NCBI RefSeq assembly: GCF_963678635.1
Contig: NC_087065.1
Location: forward strand, 64,947,374 to 65,011,373
DNA length: 64,000 nt
Direction: 5' to 3'
Source of the DNA: Symsagittifera roscoffensis
Taxonomy: Eukaryota > Xenacoelomorpha > Acoela > Convolutidae
Position numbers and translations under genes: made by a program. Positions 57,801 to 58,443 of this stretch are shown here, one piece after another. The notes under the pieces are model-generated. The model was not told where the DNA came from. It did no database searches and saw only the letters and a program-made list of their open reading frames with translations. Each line of letters starts with the position of its first letter. The first letter of the stretch is position 1.

Positions 57801-58443
57801 CCGGTGTTTCTCGAAGCTGAGAAAACTTTTTCGAATATTTTTATGTCGTTTCAATCACCACTAAAAGTGCTGTAATATGATACATCACTCGACCCATTCC
57901 CCTGATTACTTGTGGTAACTAATTTTGCGTGGAAAACAAAAAAAAAGAAAAAAGAAACACACCCGAATACCAAGTTCCTCACATTTTTCAAATGGTCGGA
58001 ACAAAAAAAGTTGGTGCTGAAAGCTGCTGCATAAAACTGAGTAATTTGATAAGTAGAATTCAGTTGTCTACAATGTTTGCTTATCGTGAGCGTATTTAAA
58101 ACATACATTCACTTTTGTGAGCTGAGAGATGTCGATTTGAGGCACACAATTATCGAGTGCGGCGCAAACCACTATACTCCAGAGTATAACCCCCCCAACA
58201 GCACACGCCATCTCACCTGTTGCAGACGTTGCACAACAAAATCAATGGACTCCGTGAACACTTCAGTGAACATGTTCACCGGCTGTGAAGTGAATATGTG
58301 GGAGAACCACTCGAGGATCTCCTTCTCTTCCTTCATCCGGGGGGCTCCAGAACCCCCACTGGAACTGGCCAGGTTAGAAGCTCTGATGAAAGGAGCTCCA
58401 TGTGAGTTATAGCTAATCAAGTAGATGTCCAGTGCACGTAGAG
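9683..58443 (-). CDS. TRRAP: TRRAP homologue, 32 coding exons, 5' end outside window
   Basis: This gene encodes the transcription/transformation domain-associated protein, a nuclear PIKK-family pseudokinase. It scaffolds the SAGA and NuA4/TIP60 acetyltransferase complexes and receives transcriptional activators. Thirty-two exons were joined by GT-AG sites with matching phases, giving about 3,440 uninterrupted codons. Domain order matches vertebrate TRRAP: HEAT-like solenoid (exons 1-16 as numbered here), FAT (about exons 17-26), PI3K-like fold (27-31) and FATC (32). Diagnostic matches include SIGGGSHDLLYQEFLP, RVLGKFGGANRKMLKEP, FAWPCLLNKACVDPSTKY and a C-terminus ending WIPWF. The kinase region lacks the usual PIKK catalytic loop and DFG-type motifs, as expected for TRRAP. 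The N-terminal region (several hundred residues in human) is missing; the first exon seen starts in phase 1, so at least one more exon lies upstream. Identity is secure; single splice junctions are inferred from sequence. Confidence 0.96.
10133..10474 (-). CDS. TRRAP: TRRAP exon 31 (PI3K-like domain, C-lobe)
   Basis: A 114-codon phase 0/0 exon starting FIGHLSVQSVLQYILSL (human FTIQLALIGFAEFVLHL). LRLTPNVVDLMGPLGLTG aligns with human FRLTPNISEFLTTIGVSG. The segment where active PIKKs carry the GxGDRHxxN catalytic loop and DFG instead reads as an unrelated HSPTSAHTPPD stretch. Confidence 0.95.
10681..10896 (-). CDS. TRRAP: TRRAP exon 30 (PI3K-like domain)
   Basis: A 72-codon phase 0/0 exon. 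SGIQSNLVPKSRLREWAI and DPTDYFTFRKH align with human KEVQSNMVPRSMLKEWAL and NATDYWTFRKM. Confidence 0.96.
11109..11545. mobile_element. AGAGTNAATGAACG MITE, complete copy
   Basis: Left end agagtaatgaacg and right end cgttcattactct form a perfect 13-bp inverted repeat, 437 bases overall. The interior has the family's blocks: agctctttgga, tttatttcgctgggaa, gaagtcgatcacgttttt, and a tatataagagt string near the right end. No ORF. The upstream flank agccaactgacagt is common to most copies and may belong to the element. Confidence 0.8.
11758..12865. repeat. tandem array, 141-bp unit, eight copies, in TRRAP intron
   Basis: tacaagagtcttcag recurs at 11771, 11912, 12053, 12194, 12335, 12476, 12615 and 12756: spacing 141 bases, once 139. 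Copies are nearly identical and contain ggtcggtctc and gggtcctgcaatg. The array lies between TRRAP exons 29 and 30. It shows no resemblance that I can see to the 168-bp family. Confidence 0.95.
13144..13383 (-). CDS. TRRAP: TRRAP exon 29 (PI3K-like domain)
   Basis: An 80-codon exon, phase 0/0, donor cag|gtcaga. DERIAQLMRLMQSYFLDKRK and FDIYRQ align with human EERVLQLLRLLNPCLEKRK and VEIYKQ. A homopolymer of about 18 C (G on the coding strand) lies in the intron about 25 bases past the donor. Confidence 0.95.
13590..13697 (-). CDS. TRRAP: TRRAP exon 28 (PI3K-like domain, N-lobe)
   Basis: A 36-codon phase 0/0 exon. YSLKVSRFLPRVEV and RRIFIRASNGK match human YYIKIARFMPRVEI and RRLYIRGHNGK. Confidence 0.94.
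13793..14112. mobile_element. hAT-type MITE, left end intact
   Basis: Begins caggggcggattta and shares interior blocks (aaggggtcccccttggg, ggtcgaccaaa, aatccgcccc) with the complete copy at 38688-39120. The right end is degenerate (accctcctg). It lies in the TRRAP intron between exons 27 and 28. Confidence 0.7.
14440..15200. repeat. composite satellite-like element, copy C
   Basis: About three units carry tttgacttttccgagg, gcgtagccgctgatgca and ctcagatttgggagggtag. They are followed by a distinct end block with ttatgcacgcacacagggg near 15042-15060. The same unit-then-end-block layout is present in copies A, B and D. Confidence 0.75.
15316..15505 (-). CDS. TRRAP: TRRAP exon 27 (FAT/PI3K-like junction)
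   Basis: Found by translation between ttttcag and aag|gtaaac. LLSLINKLRKWIAIFETK, KCRFLNNFSVETAEVEVP match human LHNLISKLKKWIKILEAK, KCRFLSNFSAQTAEVEIP. Confidence 0.95.
15710..16195. mobile_element. AGAGTNAATGAACG MITE, diverged copy
   Basis: Left end gagtaatgaacg is clear. The interior matches the family. The right end is degenerate, with two alternative ends (actcattacgttcac near 16125-16140 and actcactacattc near 16180). Confidence 0.6.
16496..17333. mobile_element. AGAGTNAATGAACG MITE with a nested hAT-type MITE
   Basis: Left end agagccaatgaacg and right end cgctcatcgactctt. The family interior is split by a 391-bp hAT-type element: ttatttcgccgggaag on one side, gctggaagtctgaaat on the other, which rejoin to the usual interior sequence. 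Confidence 0.78.
16694..17084. mobile_element. hAT-type MITE inserted in the previous element
   Basis: Begins caggggtggatttagg and ends atccgcccctg. The flanks gccgggaag and gctggaag look like a diverged target duplication. The insertion into another MITE gives the relative age: the host family is older. Confidence 0.78.
17583..17781 (-). CDS. TRRAP: TRRAP exon 26 (end of FAT domain)
   Basis: Acceptor tctgtttag lies inside a longer reading frame; two bases complete a Val codon. VSRTPLSLSTVASINNI aligns with human VSDAKITPHTLNFVKKL. Exon ends KDFDFR (human TDFDFS), phase 2. Confidence 0.92.
17990..19090. mobile_element. putative Mutator-like element with GGGCAAGTTGG-type ends
   Basis: The left side (about 17994-18025) reads cgccccaagtcaacttgcccc. 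The right side (about 18985-19085) holds several gggcaagttggcat / gggcaaatta motifs in the opposite orientation. Between them lies the FLYWCH fragment. The motifs act like subterminal inverted repeats. Exact ends and target duplication were not resolved. Confidence 0.5.
18427..18744 (-). pseudogene. FLYWCH zinc-finger fragment, Mutator-like transposase remnant
   Basis: A 105-residue frame in the TRRAP intron between exons 25 and 26. It begins MLIFDPYDFTKKQT, then HWRCDYSSHKC and ends the finger with STKNEHSHDF. This is the FLYWCH pattern (hydrophobic-F-x-x-Y-x-F, W-R-C, C, H-x-H). In animals this finger is common at the N-terminus of Mutator-like (MULE) transposases. The frame stops about 50 residues after the finger, so the catalytic part is missing. 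Sequence on both sides carries gggcaagttgg-type motifs that look like element ends. Confidence 0.7.
19210..19309 (-). CDS. TRRAP: TRRAP exon 25 (FAT domain)
   Basis: Found by translation upstream of a g|gtaattt donor. PWFEPVMEKLNELLKEQ followed by a DIAFQN segment aligns with human VWFRENWHEEVLRQLQQ and the SVAFEKS segment. Phase 0 to 1. The exact start may be off by one base. Confidence 0.88.
19485..19750. mobile_element. AGAGTNAATGAACG MITE, 3'-truncated
   Basis: The left flank catagccaacagataaatg and end agagtcaatgaa are followed by part of the interior. The copy stops where the composite element at 19751 begins. Confidence 0.6.
19751..20760. mobile_element. composite element with GGAGC hairpin start and internal tandem array
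   Basis: Starts acacagaggcgaagctgag with the cgcaccacttggga block, a diverged version of the GCGAAGC-GGA-GCTTCGC hairpin module found at 34.6, 40.7 and 59.9 kb. The interior is a tandem array. It lies in the TRRAP intron between exons 24 and 25. Confidence 0.6.
20140..20590. repeat. tandem array, about 145-bp unit, three close copies
   Basis: gttcgtcaaacgacatatta recurs at 20201, 20346 and 20492. Each unit holds taagccgatataatatagg and gaaagctattaagcc. Diverged copies continue on both sides and at 34.85-35.17 kb inside another composite element. Confidence 0.9.
20808..20868. mobile_element. hAT-type MITE, 61-bp internal-deletion derivative
   Basis: Begins caggatcggatttagg and ends cctagatccgcccctg with almost nothing between. 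Flanked by caaccgac and caaccaac, an 8-bp target duplication with one mismatch. Confidence 0.85.
21106..21892 (-). CDS. TRRAP: TRRAP exon 24 (FAT domain) with long Ser/Thr-rich insertion
   Basis: Starts KDTEFAKSAILCYLHSCRHQ, then VYPQSVYFPIRTIYTYLK and RDAHPTLLAALESIADQ (human ITCYLHACRHQ, VYPQAVYFPIRTLYLTLK, RELHPTLLSSLEGIVDQ). Between the FPIRT and HPTLL motifs, where human has about 35 residues, this protein has well over 100, rich in Ser, Thr, Gln and Asn: an apparently disordered insertion. Confidence 0.96.
22131..22454 (-). CDS. TRRAP: TRRAP exon 23 (FAT domain)
   Basis: Completes Arg then IHAIASVPIVDCYQKI, TNLKYFNPEMISDFYALKG and SEEANRSFSAAVQ, all close to human. Donor aa|gtaagc in phase 2. 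Confidence 0.97.
22674..22789 (-). CDS. TRRAP: TRRAP exon 22 (FAT domain)
   Basis: Short exon, phase 0 to 2, hidden in another frame of the open-frame pattern. HAQAQAIIAFGQIARKQGL matches human HASASAIIQYGKIARKQGL. Confidence 0.94.
23250..23890. mobile_element. GTTCCGACCAT element
   Basis: The left part reads aaggatagccggttaccgtg then gctccgaccat (23290). The right end reads atggtcggaag. The interior has gcctgctcgctcgcatt and ttatttgtggtagctga blocks shared with 36.39-36.96, 50.93-51.43, 53.84-54.41 and 57.5-58.0 kb. No ORF. It lies in the TRRAP intron between exons 21 and 22. Confidence 0.65.
24685..25163. mobile_element. AGAGTNAATGAACG MITE, complete copy
   Basis: agagtaatgaacg at the left and cgttcattactct at the right form a perfect inverted repeat. 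The copy is 479 bp with the usual interior blocks plus a local insertion near 24960-25070. Confidence 0.8.
25250..25345 (-). repeat. tRNA-derived SINE-like fragment
   Basis: On the minus strand tagcgtagaggtagg resembles a tRNA A box, and ggatcgaacctgggcc a B box, at about tRNA spacing. No proper cloverleaf arms, so a pseudo-tRNA or SINE head rather than a tRNA gene. Confidence 0.45.
25607..26020. mobile_element. AGAGTNAATGAACG MITE, diverged copy
   Basis: Left agaggcaacgaacg, right cgttcaccaactcct; preceded by the usual catagccaatagacagttgg flank. Interior blocks present. It lies 285 bases from TRRAP exon 21. Confidence 0.72.
26305..26583 (-). CDS. TRRAP: TRRAP exon 21 (FAT domain)
   Basis: Acceptor ctttcag, donor ccg|gtgagc, phase 0/0. 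SSLQDMKSVVKAWKNRL and SDDLSCWSDLFLWRHHSY match human NSLHDMKTVVKTWRNRL and SDDLSHWSSIFMWRQHHY. Confidence 0.95.
26857..27120 (-). CDS. TRRAP: TRRAP exon 20 (FAT domain)
   Basis: An 88-codon phase 0/0 exon without an ATG-started frame of its own. ENAWKYQIIRGYLAVFKP and LAIKEWNRLPKVVS match human MAWKVNMYRGYLAICHP and LAIREWRRLPHVVS. A Gly/Asn/Ala/Ser-rich insertion of about 25 residues sits between the motifs. Confidence 0.94.
27365..28404 (+). pseudogene. frameshifted coding remnant of unknown family in TRRAP intron
   Basis: Coding-like, relatively GC-rich stretch between TRRAP exons 19 and 20, on the opposite strand to TRRAP. It is open in successive frames: a short segment reading ELIAAQFIQQSKNGLAK; 27422-27838 (includes TRYFQHITPGSPLWLMN and a Cys-rich RVCSGYLCDGF); a middle segment reading HFRSVLSIFVADAAAIKP; and 27970-28404 (includes VNAVNEEGGFSLMGWFKP, an acidic/Gln/Asn-rich tail and a stop). 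At least three of the frame changes fall at runs of A (near 27430, 27822 and 28020). No intron-like spacers of normal size separate the segments. I do not recognise the protein. Candidates are a decayed retrocopy, a transposon gene or a virus-derived sequence; nothing in the sequence decides. Confidence 0.5.
28520..28935 (-). pseudogene. stop-interrupted coding remnant, convergent with the previous one
   Basis: On the minus strand a frame runs from about 28935 to 28520 with one in-frame TGA at 28682-28684 and protein-like composition on both sides: WTYSSRFFPVAFILIDVV and YDVLLWNDRYRQKGEHW before it, LVLSALTGRKTGGEAAVY after it. It ends about 115 bases from the end of the plus-strand remnant, tail to tail. 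Family not recognised. The paired convergent arrangement suggests both arrived in one insertion. Confidence 0.42.
28936..31200. other. TRRAP intron 19, remainder
   Basis: No exon or gene recognised. Contains a short direct repeat of ggttaatagctgggcgtctg at about 30740 and 30788. From about 30903 there is a partial composite element (acacagaaacgaagcagag, ccacttgcgatgg, gtcgacaatcttttgagcag) related to the block at 840-960. Confidence 0.4.
31215..31418 (-). CDS. TRRAP: TRRAP exon 19 (FAT domain)
   Basis: NEFQLWEQEWVWSCRQL, NEWEVLGEV and LILDCAWRNQDWN match human PEYQLWEDHWIRCSKEL, NQWEALTEY and LVLECAWRVSNWT. The phase of exon 18 favours an acceptor at gtcccag (start 31418); a stronger tttttttag lies 7 bases upstream but would break frame with the donor chosen for exon 18. 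Donor atc|gtgagt. Confidence 0.92.
31737..31836 (-). CDS. TRRAP: TRRAP exon 18 (FAT domain)
   Basis: Completes a Gln codon then YPETAAAISYQVQGLL, aligned with human YSETATAIAYEQHGFF; it runs to ANARRE. The chosen donor is gaa|gtagtt in phase 0; this is the least certain donor in the gene. The intron to exon 19 (318 bases) holds nothing recognisable. Confidence 0.85.
32052..32329 (-). CDS. TRRAP: TRRAP exon 17 (start of FAT domain)
   Basis: Found by translation next to an acceptor ctgcttag; no long ATG-started frame marks it. Encodes YIGKSHNSWHRSLLWLE and MHEDDLWASLW, matching human YLGKTHNLWFRSTLMLE and LQEEDMWAGLW. Phase 0 to 2; donor ca|gtgagt. Confidence 0.92.
32720..33205 (-). CDS. TRRAP: TRRAP exon 16 (HEAT to FAT boundary)
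   Basis: A 162-codon phase 0/0 exon starting LLLSADKDT (human LLLAVCEKS). It shortens the acidic linker relative to human, then gives VWIDLLPQAWRSL, LNPFLVSGAHLIQRD and LRPVALK (human TWVQLFPRLWKIL, ISPFLCSGSHQVQRD, IRPCVLK). The 390-base intron between this exon and exon 17 holds nothing recognisable. Confidence 0.95.
33440..33822. mobile_element. AGAGTNAATGAACG MITE, diverged copy lacking a clear left end
   Basis: Interior blocks (cccatgaagctctttcaa, gaagtcgtacacgttttt, gacctatataaatgt) and the right end tgttcattgacctcg are recognisable. It lies in the TRRAP intron between exons 15 and 16. Confidence 0.55.
34630..35765. mobile_element. composite element with terminal hairpins, array and SINE-like part
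   Basis: Begins acaaaggcggagctgcgcttcgcgccacttgcgat (the hairpin module; only its parts are quoted). Continues with diverged 145-160-bp units (ctcgtcaaa, gacgatataaaatag), then gatgtggcaactaag and aagccgacaattttg, a tRNA-like segment, and ends with acccttgcttatcacaagga. The layout matches 40745-42800. Confidence 0.6.
35553..35637 (-). repeat. tRNA-derived SINE-like segment
   Basis: The minus strand reads ggtctggaggtaacgcc (A-box-like) and gggttcaaatctga (B-box-like). The T-arm does not pair, so it is a degenerate tRNA-derived segment. A close relative is at 42592-42680. Confidence 0.55.
35847..36173. mobile_element. AGAGTNAATGAACG MITE, short copy
   Basis: Left agagtcaatgaact, right cattcattgactct, 327 bp; an internal deletion has removed the gctgttcgatag-type block. 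Flanked by the usual catagccatcagatagttg. Confidence 0.75.
36385..36965. mobile_element. GTTCCGACCAT element, copy 2
   Basis: Starts aacaaggatagccggttgcgaccat (deleted near the left end) and ends aattggttggaacaaaag. The ttgtggtacctgattttgcg block is shared with the other copies. It ends about 560 bases before the THEG-repeat gene. Confidence 0.6.
37419..37426 (+). promoter_or_regulatory. candidate TATA box of the THEG-repeat gene
   Basis: TATAAATA, about 100 bases before the ATG at 37529. Position is plausible for a short 5' UTR, but TATA-like strings are common in such AT-rich DNA. Confidence 0.4.
37529..38386 (+). CDS. THEG-repeat protein, intronless gene nested in TRRAP intron
   Basis: A single 285-codon open frame inside the 6.2-kb TRRAP intron between exons 15 and 16, on the opposite strand. 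It carries short repeats of the THEG type (LAxPK-like core) near residues 48, 85, 115, 153, 191, 227 and 276: LAQPK, LSKP, LSMPK, LSKP, LAFPK, LAESK, LARPM, spaced 30-50 residues apart. THEG (testicular haploid expressed gene) family proteins are sperm/axonemal microtubule-associated proteins, so male germ-line expression is inferred. The protein is basic and lacks a signal peptide or membrane segment. It has an apparent TATA box upstream and AATAAA downstream. Lack of introns could mean retroposition, but the frame is intact. Confidence 0.88.
   Translation: MPVRARPCCLKKNRHQIDPPRQWGTQGLLRPIPRSALLYEPSLRIIDLAQPKHIADPAHRLIKSAKWDVDTANFSYKLSEELFQLSKPRHRCSTSTYSDSRPKSEPAKMPDIYRLSMPKTTALDEQINEAYQASLHEPKTKVFRPTSARIRELSKPITREATNNLPEDETFGVKSSALCCKSECNQYVASLAFPKRLPKEFLRPCNPMWKVQKGTLNATASERTKKLAESKNKDVNFKDAGDRQELENVYFGRHPNPFPVRKGALRAVCTRRVKKLARPMYGPDD
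38545..38550 (+). terminator. candidate poly(A) signal of the THEG-repeat gene
   Basis: AATAAA about 160 bases after the stop codon of the THEG-repeat gene and ahead of the hAT-type element at 38688. Confidence 0.5.
38688..39120. mobile_element. hAT-type MITE, complete, with 8-bp target duplication
   Basis: Begins caggggcggatttagg, ends cctagatccgcccctg (terminal inverted repeats), 433 bp, flanked by the perfect 8-bp duplication ctaacaat (38680-38687 and 39121-39128). 8-bp duplications and CAGxGGCG ends are typical of the hAT superfamily. No transposase ORF. Confidence 0.92.
39375..39594 (-). CDS. TRRAP: TRRAP exon 15 (HEAT region)
   Basis: Completes the Lys codon and ends in phase 0. SSKLEPAFMSGLRF, YNQLLYVVCSQNWESM and HFWIKQCVQ match human TAKLEPAFLSGLRC, YERLLYVTCSQNWEAM and HFWIKQCIE. 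Confidence 0.97.
40059..40731. mobile_element. large foldback element with about 290-bp inverted arms
   Basis: The left end ccggacaaaactgacagaa mirrors the right end ttctgttcgttttatccgg. Deeper blocks also mirror: acgcgtttttctcaaa with tttgagaaaaaacgc, aaattcaggccgaaag with tttagcctgaattt, gctctagtgtagcccaacaa with gttgttgggctaca. The centre is about 150 bases. No ORF. It lies in the TRRAP intron between exons 14 and 15. Confidence 0.85.
40745..42800. mobile_element. composite element, longest copy (D), with satellite-like units
   Basis: Begins acacaggcgaagtggagc and the cgcaccacttgcgatg block, then the actaggtgaaccaaaa block shared with copy A. About six units of 150-170 bp follow (ctcagatttgg, gtagccacttatgc, ccgagggcataac types) at 41090-42130, then the end block with tacgcatgcacacaga. 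After that come gatgtgacaactaagccgac, a tRNA-like segment and a final cccttgcttatcgcaaggg hairpin at about 42778-42796. Confidence 0.7.
42592..42680 (-). repeat. tRNA-derived SINE-like segment
   Basis: The minus strand has tagcctggaggtaacg (A-box-like) and gggtttgaatctgacc (B-box-like). Same segment as 35553-35637, again just before the end of a composite element. Confidence 0.55.
43142..43347 (-). CDS. TRRAP: TRRAP exon 14 (HEAT region)
   Basis: Phase 0 to 2. PTLREKSLLLFKMMNSL and EKRFPDDAKL match human PTLREKSILLVKMMTYI and EKRFPEDLEL. The donor aa|gtaggt removes an apparent in-frame stop just downstream; the split Lys codon is restored by exon 15. Confidence 0.94.
43512..43847 (-). CDS. 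TRRAP: TRRAP exon 13 (HEAT region)
   Basis: A 112-codon phase 0/0 exon. CLQRLVREHLSPSQ and VFIQVLMVSLIEKSTESK match human SLQKMVREHLNPQA and NFIQAILTSLIEKSPDAK. Acceptor aaacag, donor aag|gtagac. The longest reading frame extends past both splice sites. Confidence 0.93.
44030..44368 (-). CDS. TRRAP: TRRAP exon 12 (HEAT region)
   Basis: A 113-codon phase 0/0 exon. MYRCIYDGLQAYEKK aligns with human VGKVIYEGLTNYEKA. The middle carries a Pro/Asp/Ser-rich low-complexity segment. Donor aaa|gtattt. Confidence 0.88.
44549..44856 (-). CDS. TRRAP: TRRAP exon 11 (HEAT region)
   Basis: Starts with two bases of a Lys codon, ends in phase 0. VLNFLLRITASL, KRCIALLKTALSSDVWG and MDKVLMSSEQSNANVANL match human VVNFLIRVACQV, RRCVNLLKTALRPDMWP and FDKLLMTVEQPNQVNYGN. 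Confidence 0.93.
45043..45105 (-). CDS. TRRAP: TRRAP exon 10, short linker exon
   Basis: A 63-base exon (phase 1 to 1) between tttttag-type and gtaagt sites. It is too short and variable to identify by similarity: acidic and Asn/Ser-rich residues where vertebrate TRRAP has a low-complexity linker. Phase and splice sites fit exons 9 and 11. Skipping it would also keep frame, so it could be alternative. Confidence 0.65.
45106..46295. other. TRRAP intron 9: repeat fragments and TTTC microsatellite
   Basis: An inverted, diverged hAT-type fragment begins near 45418 (gcggatctaaaattttctt). A TTTC run lies at about 46125-46141, preceded by a gagttaattattttgatgctg segment that looks like the 3' end of a retroelement. 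Another fragment near 46145-46258 ends aaatccgctactgag. A 160-codon minus-strand frame spans 45718-46200 across these pieces and I do not regard it as a gene. Confidence 0.45.
46296..46653 (-). CDS. TRRAP: TRRAP exon 9 (HEAT region)
   Basis: Phase 0 to 1. VFYSLLKAHGQETRSVIRQ, RMDDGDAMLAHWTKKI and EEGHALPQMLHI match human VFHSLLKAHAMEARAIVRQ, RMEDGHQMLTHWTRKI and EEGHTVPQLVHI. Donor tcag|gtaagtt. Confidence 0.97.
46984..47937 (-). CDS. TRRAP: TRRAP exon 8 (HEAT region), largest exon
   Basis: A 318-codon phase 0/0 exon between ttttttcag and cag|gtaatt. Matches FAWPCLLNKACVDPSTKY, GHLLLAHIIAKFPINKK and IVLQ with human TRRAP almost residue for residue; the N-terminal half is more diverged. The following 330-base intron holds nothing recognisable. 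Confidence 0.97.
48000..48390. mobile_element. AGAGTNAATGAACG MITE interior, ends degraded
   Basis: Blocks gaagctcttcgaattt, ttttttcgctaggaa and gatcaagtttttcgtga are in family order. Neither terminal repeat is intact. It lies in the TRRAP intron between exons 7 and 8. Confidence 0.55.
48430..48840. repeat. hairpin module, tRNA-like segment and 67-bp direct repeat
   Basis: 48430-48475 is a diverged hairpin module (gcaaagctgcgcttcgca). The minus strand of 48535-48603 reads tatggctgagtggatag and ggtcgaatccgag, a good A/B box pair without a T-arm: a tRNA-derived fragment. ggttcgtactaatacactaa recurs 67 bases apart at about 48733 and 48800. Confidence 0.55.
48976..49535 (-). CDS. TRRAP: TRRAP exon 7 (HEAT region)
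   Basis: Starts with two bases completing a Val codon and ends in phase 0 at atg|gtgaga. Matches: ALNSTNDEIQKVGDKC, LNAVARISSLSKLFPQSFN and INLFHLLPTAPVSLVEPL (human ALNSTNSELQEAGEAC, LNVVNRLTSVTRLFPNSFN, INLFHLIPAAPQTLVKPL). Confidence 0.95.
49948..50116 (-). CDS. TRRAP: TRRAP exon 6 (HEAT region)
   Basis: A 56-codon exon plus one base (phase 0 to 1). It encodes LFYICETDEDT then ALREAALHNLSVCHF, matching human VFYTELLNLCEAEDS and LRIAALNALAACNYL. Acceptor ctttag, donor g|gtgagg. Part of the exon is hidden in a longer reading frame that runs on into the intron. The next intron (412 bases) holds nothing recognisable. Confidence 0.9.
50178..50363. mobile_element. AGAGTNAATGAACG MITE, deletion derivative
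   Basis: Starts at the catagccgacagacac flank, joins gctgttcgatagtggag and ends cgctcaccgactctt, about 190 bp. It lies in the TRRAP intron between exons 5 and 6. The GTTCCGACCAT-type blocks follow at 50.93-51.43 kb. Confidence 0.6.
51460..51814. mobile_element. hAT-type MITE, left end lost
   Basis: Ends cctagatccgcccctg and contains ggcccaaa-type interior blocks, gctgcggcgcaaaaat and ggtcgacaaaattttcg. The left terminal repeat is not recognisable. Confidence 0.75.
52167..52345. repeat. 87-bp direct repeat, two copies
   Basis: attttctgcgtcagaccaga recurs at 52171 and 52258. The two copies are identical or nearly so over 87 bases, which suggests a recent local duplication in the TRRAP intron between exons 5 and 6. 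Confidence 0.92.
52509..52748 (-). CDS. TRRAP: TRRAP exon 5 (HEAT region)
   Basis: An 80-codon phase 0/0 exon. Key matches: LKELVPPVKHRLRFLPVN then TQIGLMRANTF, corresponding to human LQDMVPPKKHLLRHQPAN and AQIGLMEGNTF. The exon begins with an ATG after a clear ttcag acceptor, but this is an internal Met. Confidence 0.95.
53160..53737 (-). CDS. TRRAP: TRRAP exon 4 (HEAT region)
   Basis: Acceptor gttttag, donor cag|gtacat. Starts with two bases completing an Ala codon, ends in phase 0. Contains DLTGEVSNG and LSREIASPNGTLREQ, matching human DLTGEVSNG and LVREVTSPNSTVRKQ, plus a FLIEKVCDCFYDKAWF segment (human YIVERLCACCYEQAWY). The 411-base intron on the 5' side of exon 5 holds nothing recognisable. 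Confidence 0.94.
53838..54415. mobile_element. GTTCCGACCAT element, copy 3
   Basis: Left part agccggttaatgtgcaagt then gttccgaccat (53874). The interior gcctgctcgctcgcatt block is present. The right terminal repeat is missing. It lies in the TRRAP intron between exons 3 and 4, close to the exon 3 donor. Confidence 0.6.
54453..55059 (-). CDS. TRRAP: TRRAP exon 3 (HEAT region)
   Basis: Starts in phase 0 with ALWRTVRNP, continues RVLGKFGGANRKMLKEP and ends in phase 1 after TAQ. Matches human ALWRTLRNP and RVLGKFGGSNRKMLKES; the rest is more divergent and rich in Lys, Asp and Asn. The intron between this exon and exon 4 holds a truncated copy of the GTTCCGACCAT element. Confidence 0.95.
55455..56183 (-). 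CDS. TRRAP: TRRAP exon 2 (HEAT region)
   Basis: A 243-codon exon in phase 0 at both ends, and one of the most conserved parts of the window: NYALQII, FATILVEYLLERMPD, LYLKLFKLVFGSVSLLA, LRALFRSIGGGSHDLL and VRAELMQ all match TRRAP. A Ser/Thr/Gly-rich insertion of about 30 residues follows the MPD motif. The intron downstream (395 bases) holds nothing I recognise. Confidence 0.97.
56352..57250. repeat. dispersed repeat (as 3565-4080) with a nested element
   Basis: Left gttccgactttcgaaga and right gacagtcggaaca followed by cgagcagtcttgtt. Interrupted at 56647-57042 by another element. It lies in the TRRAP intron between exons 1 and 2. Confidence 0.65.
56647..57042. mobile_element. MITE with CTCATGCTTGAAGGACCG terminal inverted repeats
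   Basis: The left end ctcatgcttgaaggaccg is mirrored at the right as cggtccttcaagcatgag. The inverted match continues through gaatgcttgaaa for about 30 bases, and weakly further (ccaatcagaatc / gattttgattgg). 396 bp, no ORF. Confidence 0.88.
57300..58020. repeat. GTTCCGACCAT element fragments, right half repeated
   Basis: The gcctgctcgctcacc block occurs twice (about 57546 and 57745), each followed by an attcgctc block and the ttacttgtggta block. The second ends caaatggtcggaacaaaa. A tandem duplication of the right half, or two nested copies. Confidence 0.55.
58217..58443 (-). CDS. TRRAP: TRRAP exon 1 of window (HEAT region)
   Basis: The acceptor is ttattttag and the donor cag|gtgaga. The exon starts in phase 1 (two bases complete a codon from an upstream exon) and ends in phase 0. 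It encodes ALDIYLI then RMKEEKEILEWF, matching human ALDIYQV and RMKEEKEVLEHF. Between them lies a Ser/Gly-rich stretch where human has an RVANCQTV segment. The upstream partner exon was not found in 58.4-64 kb. Confidence 0.92.
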
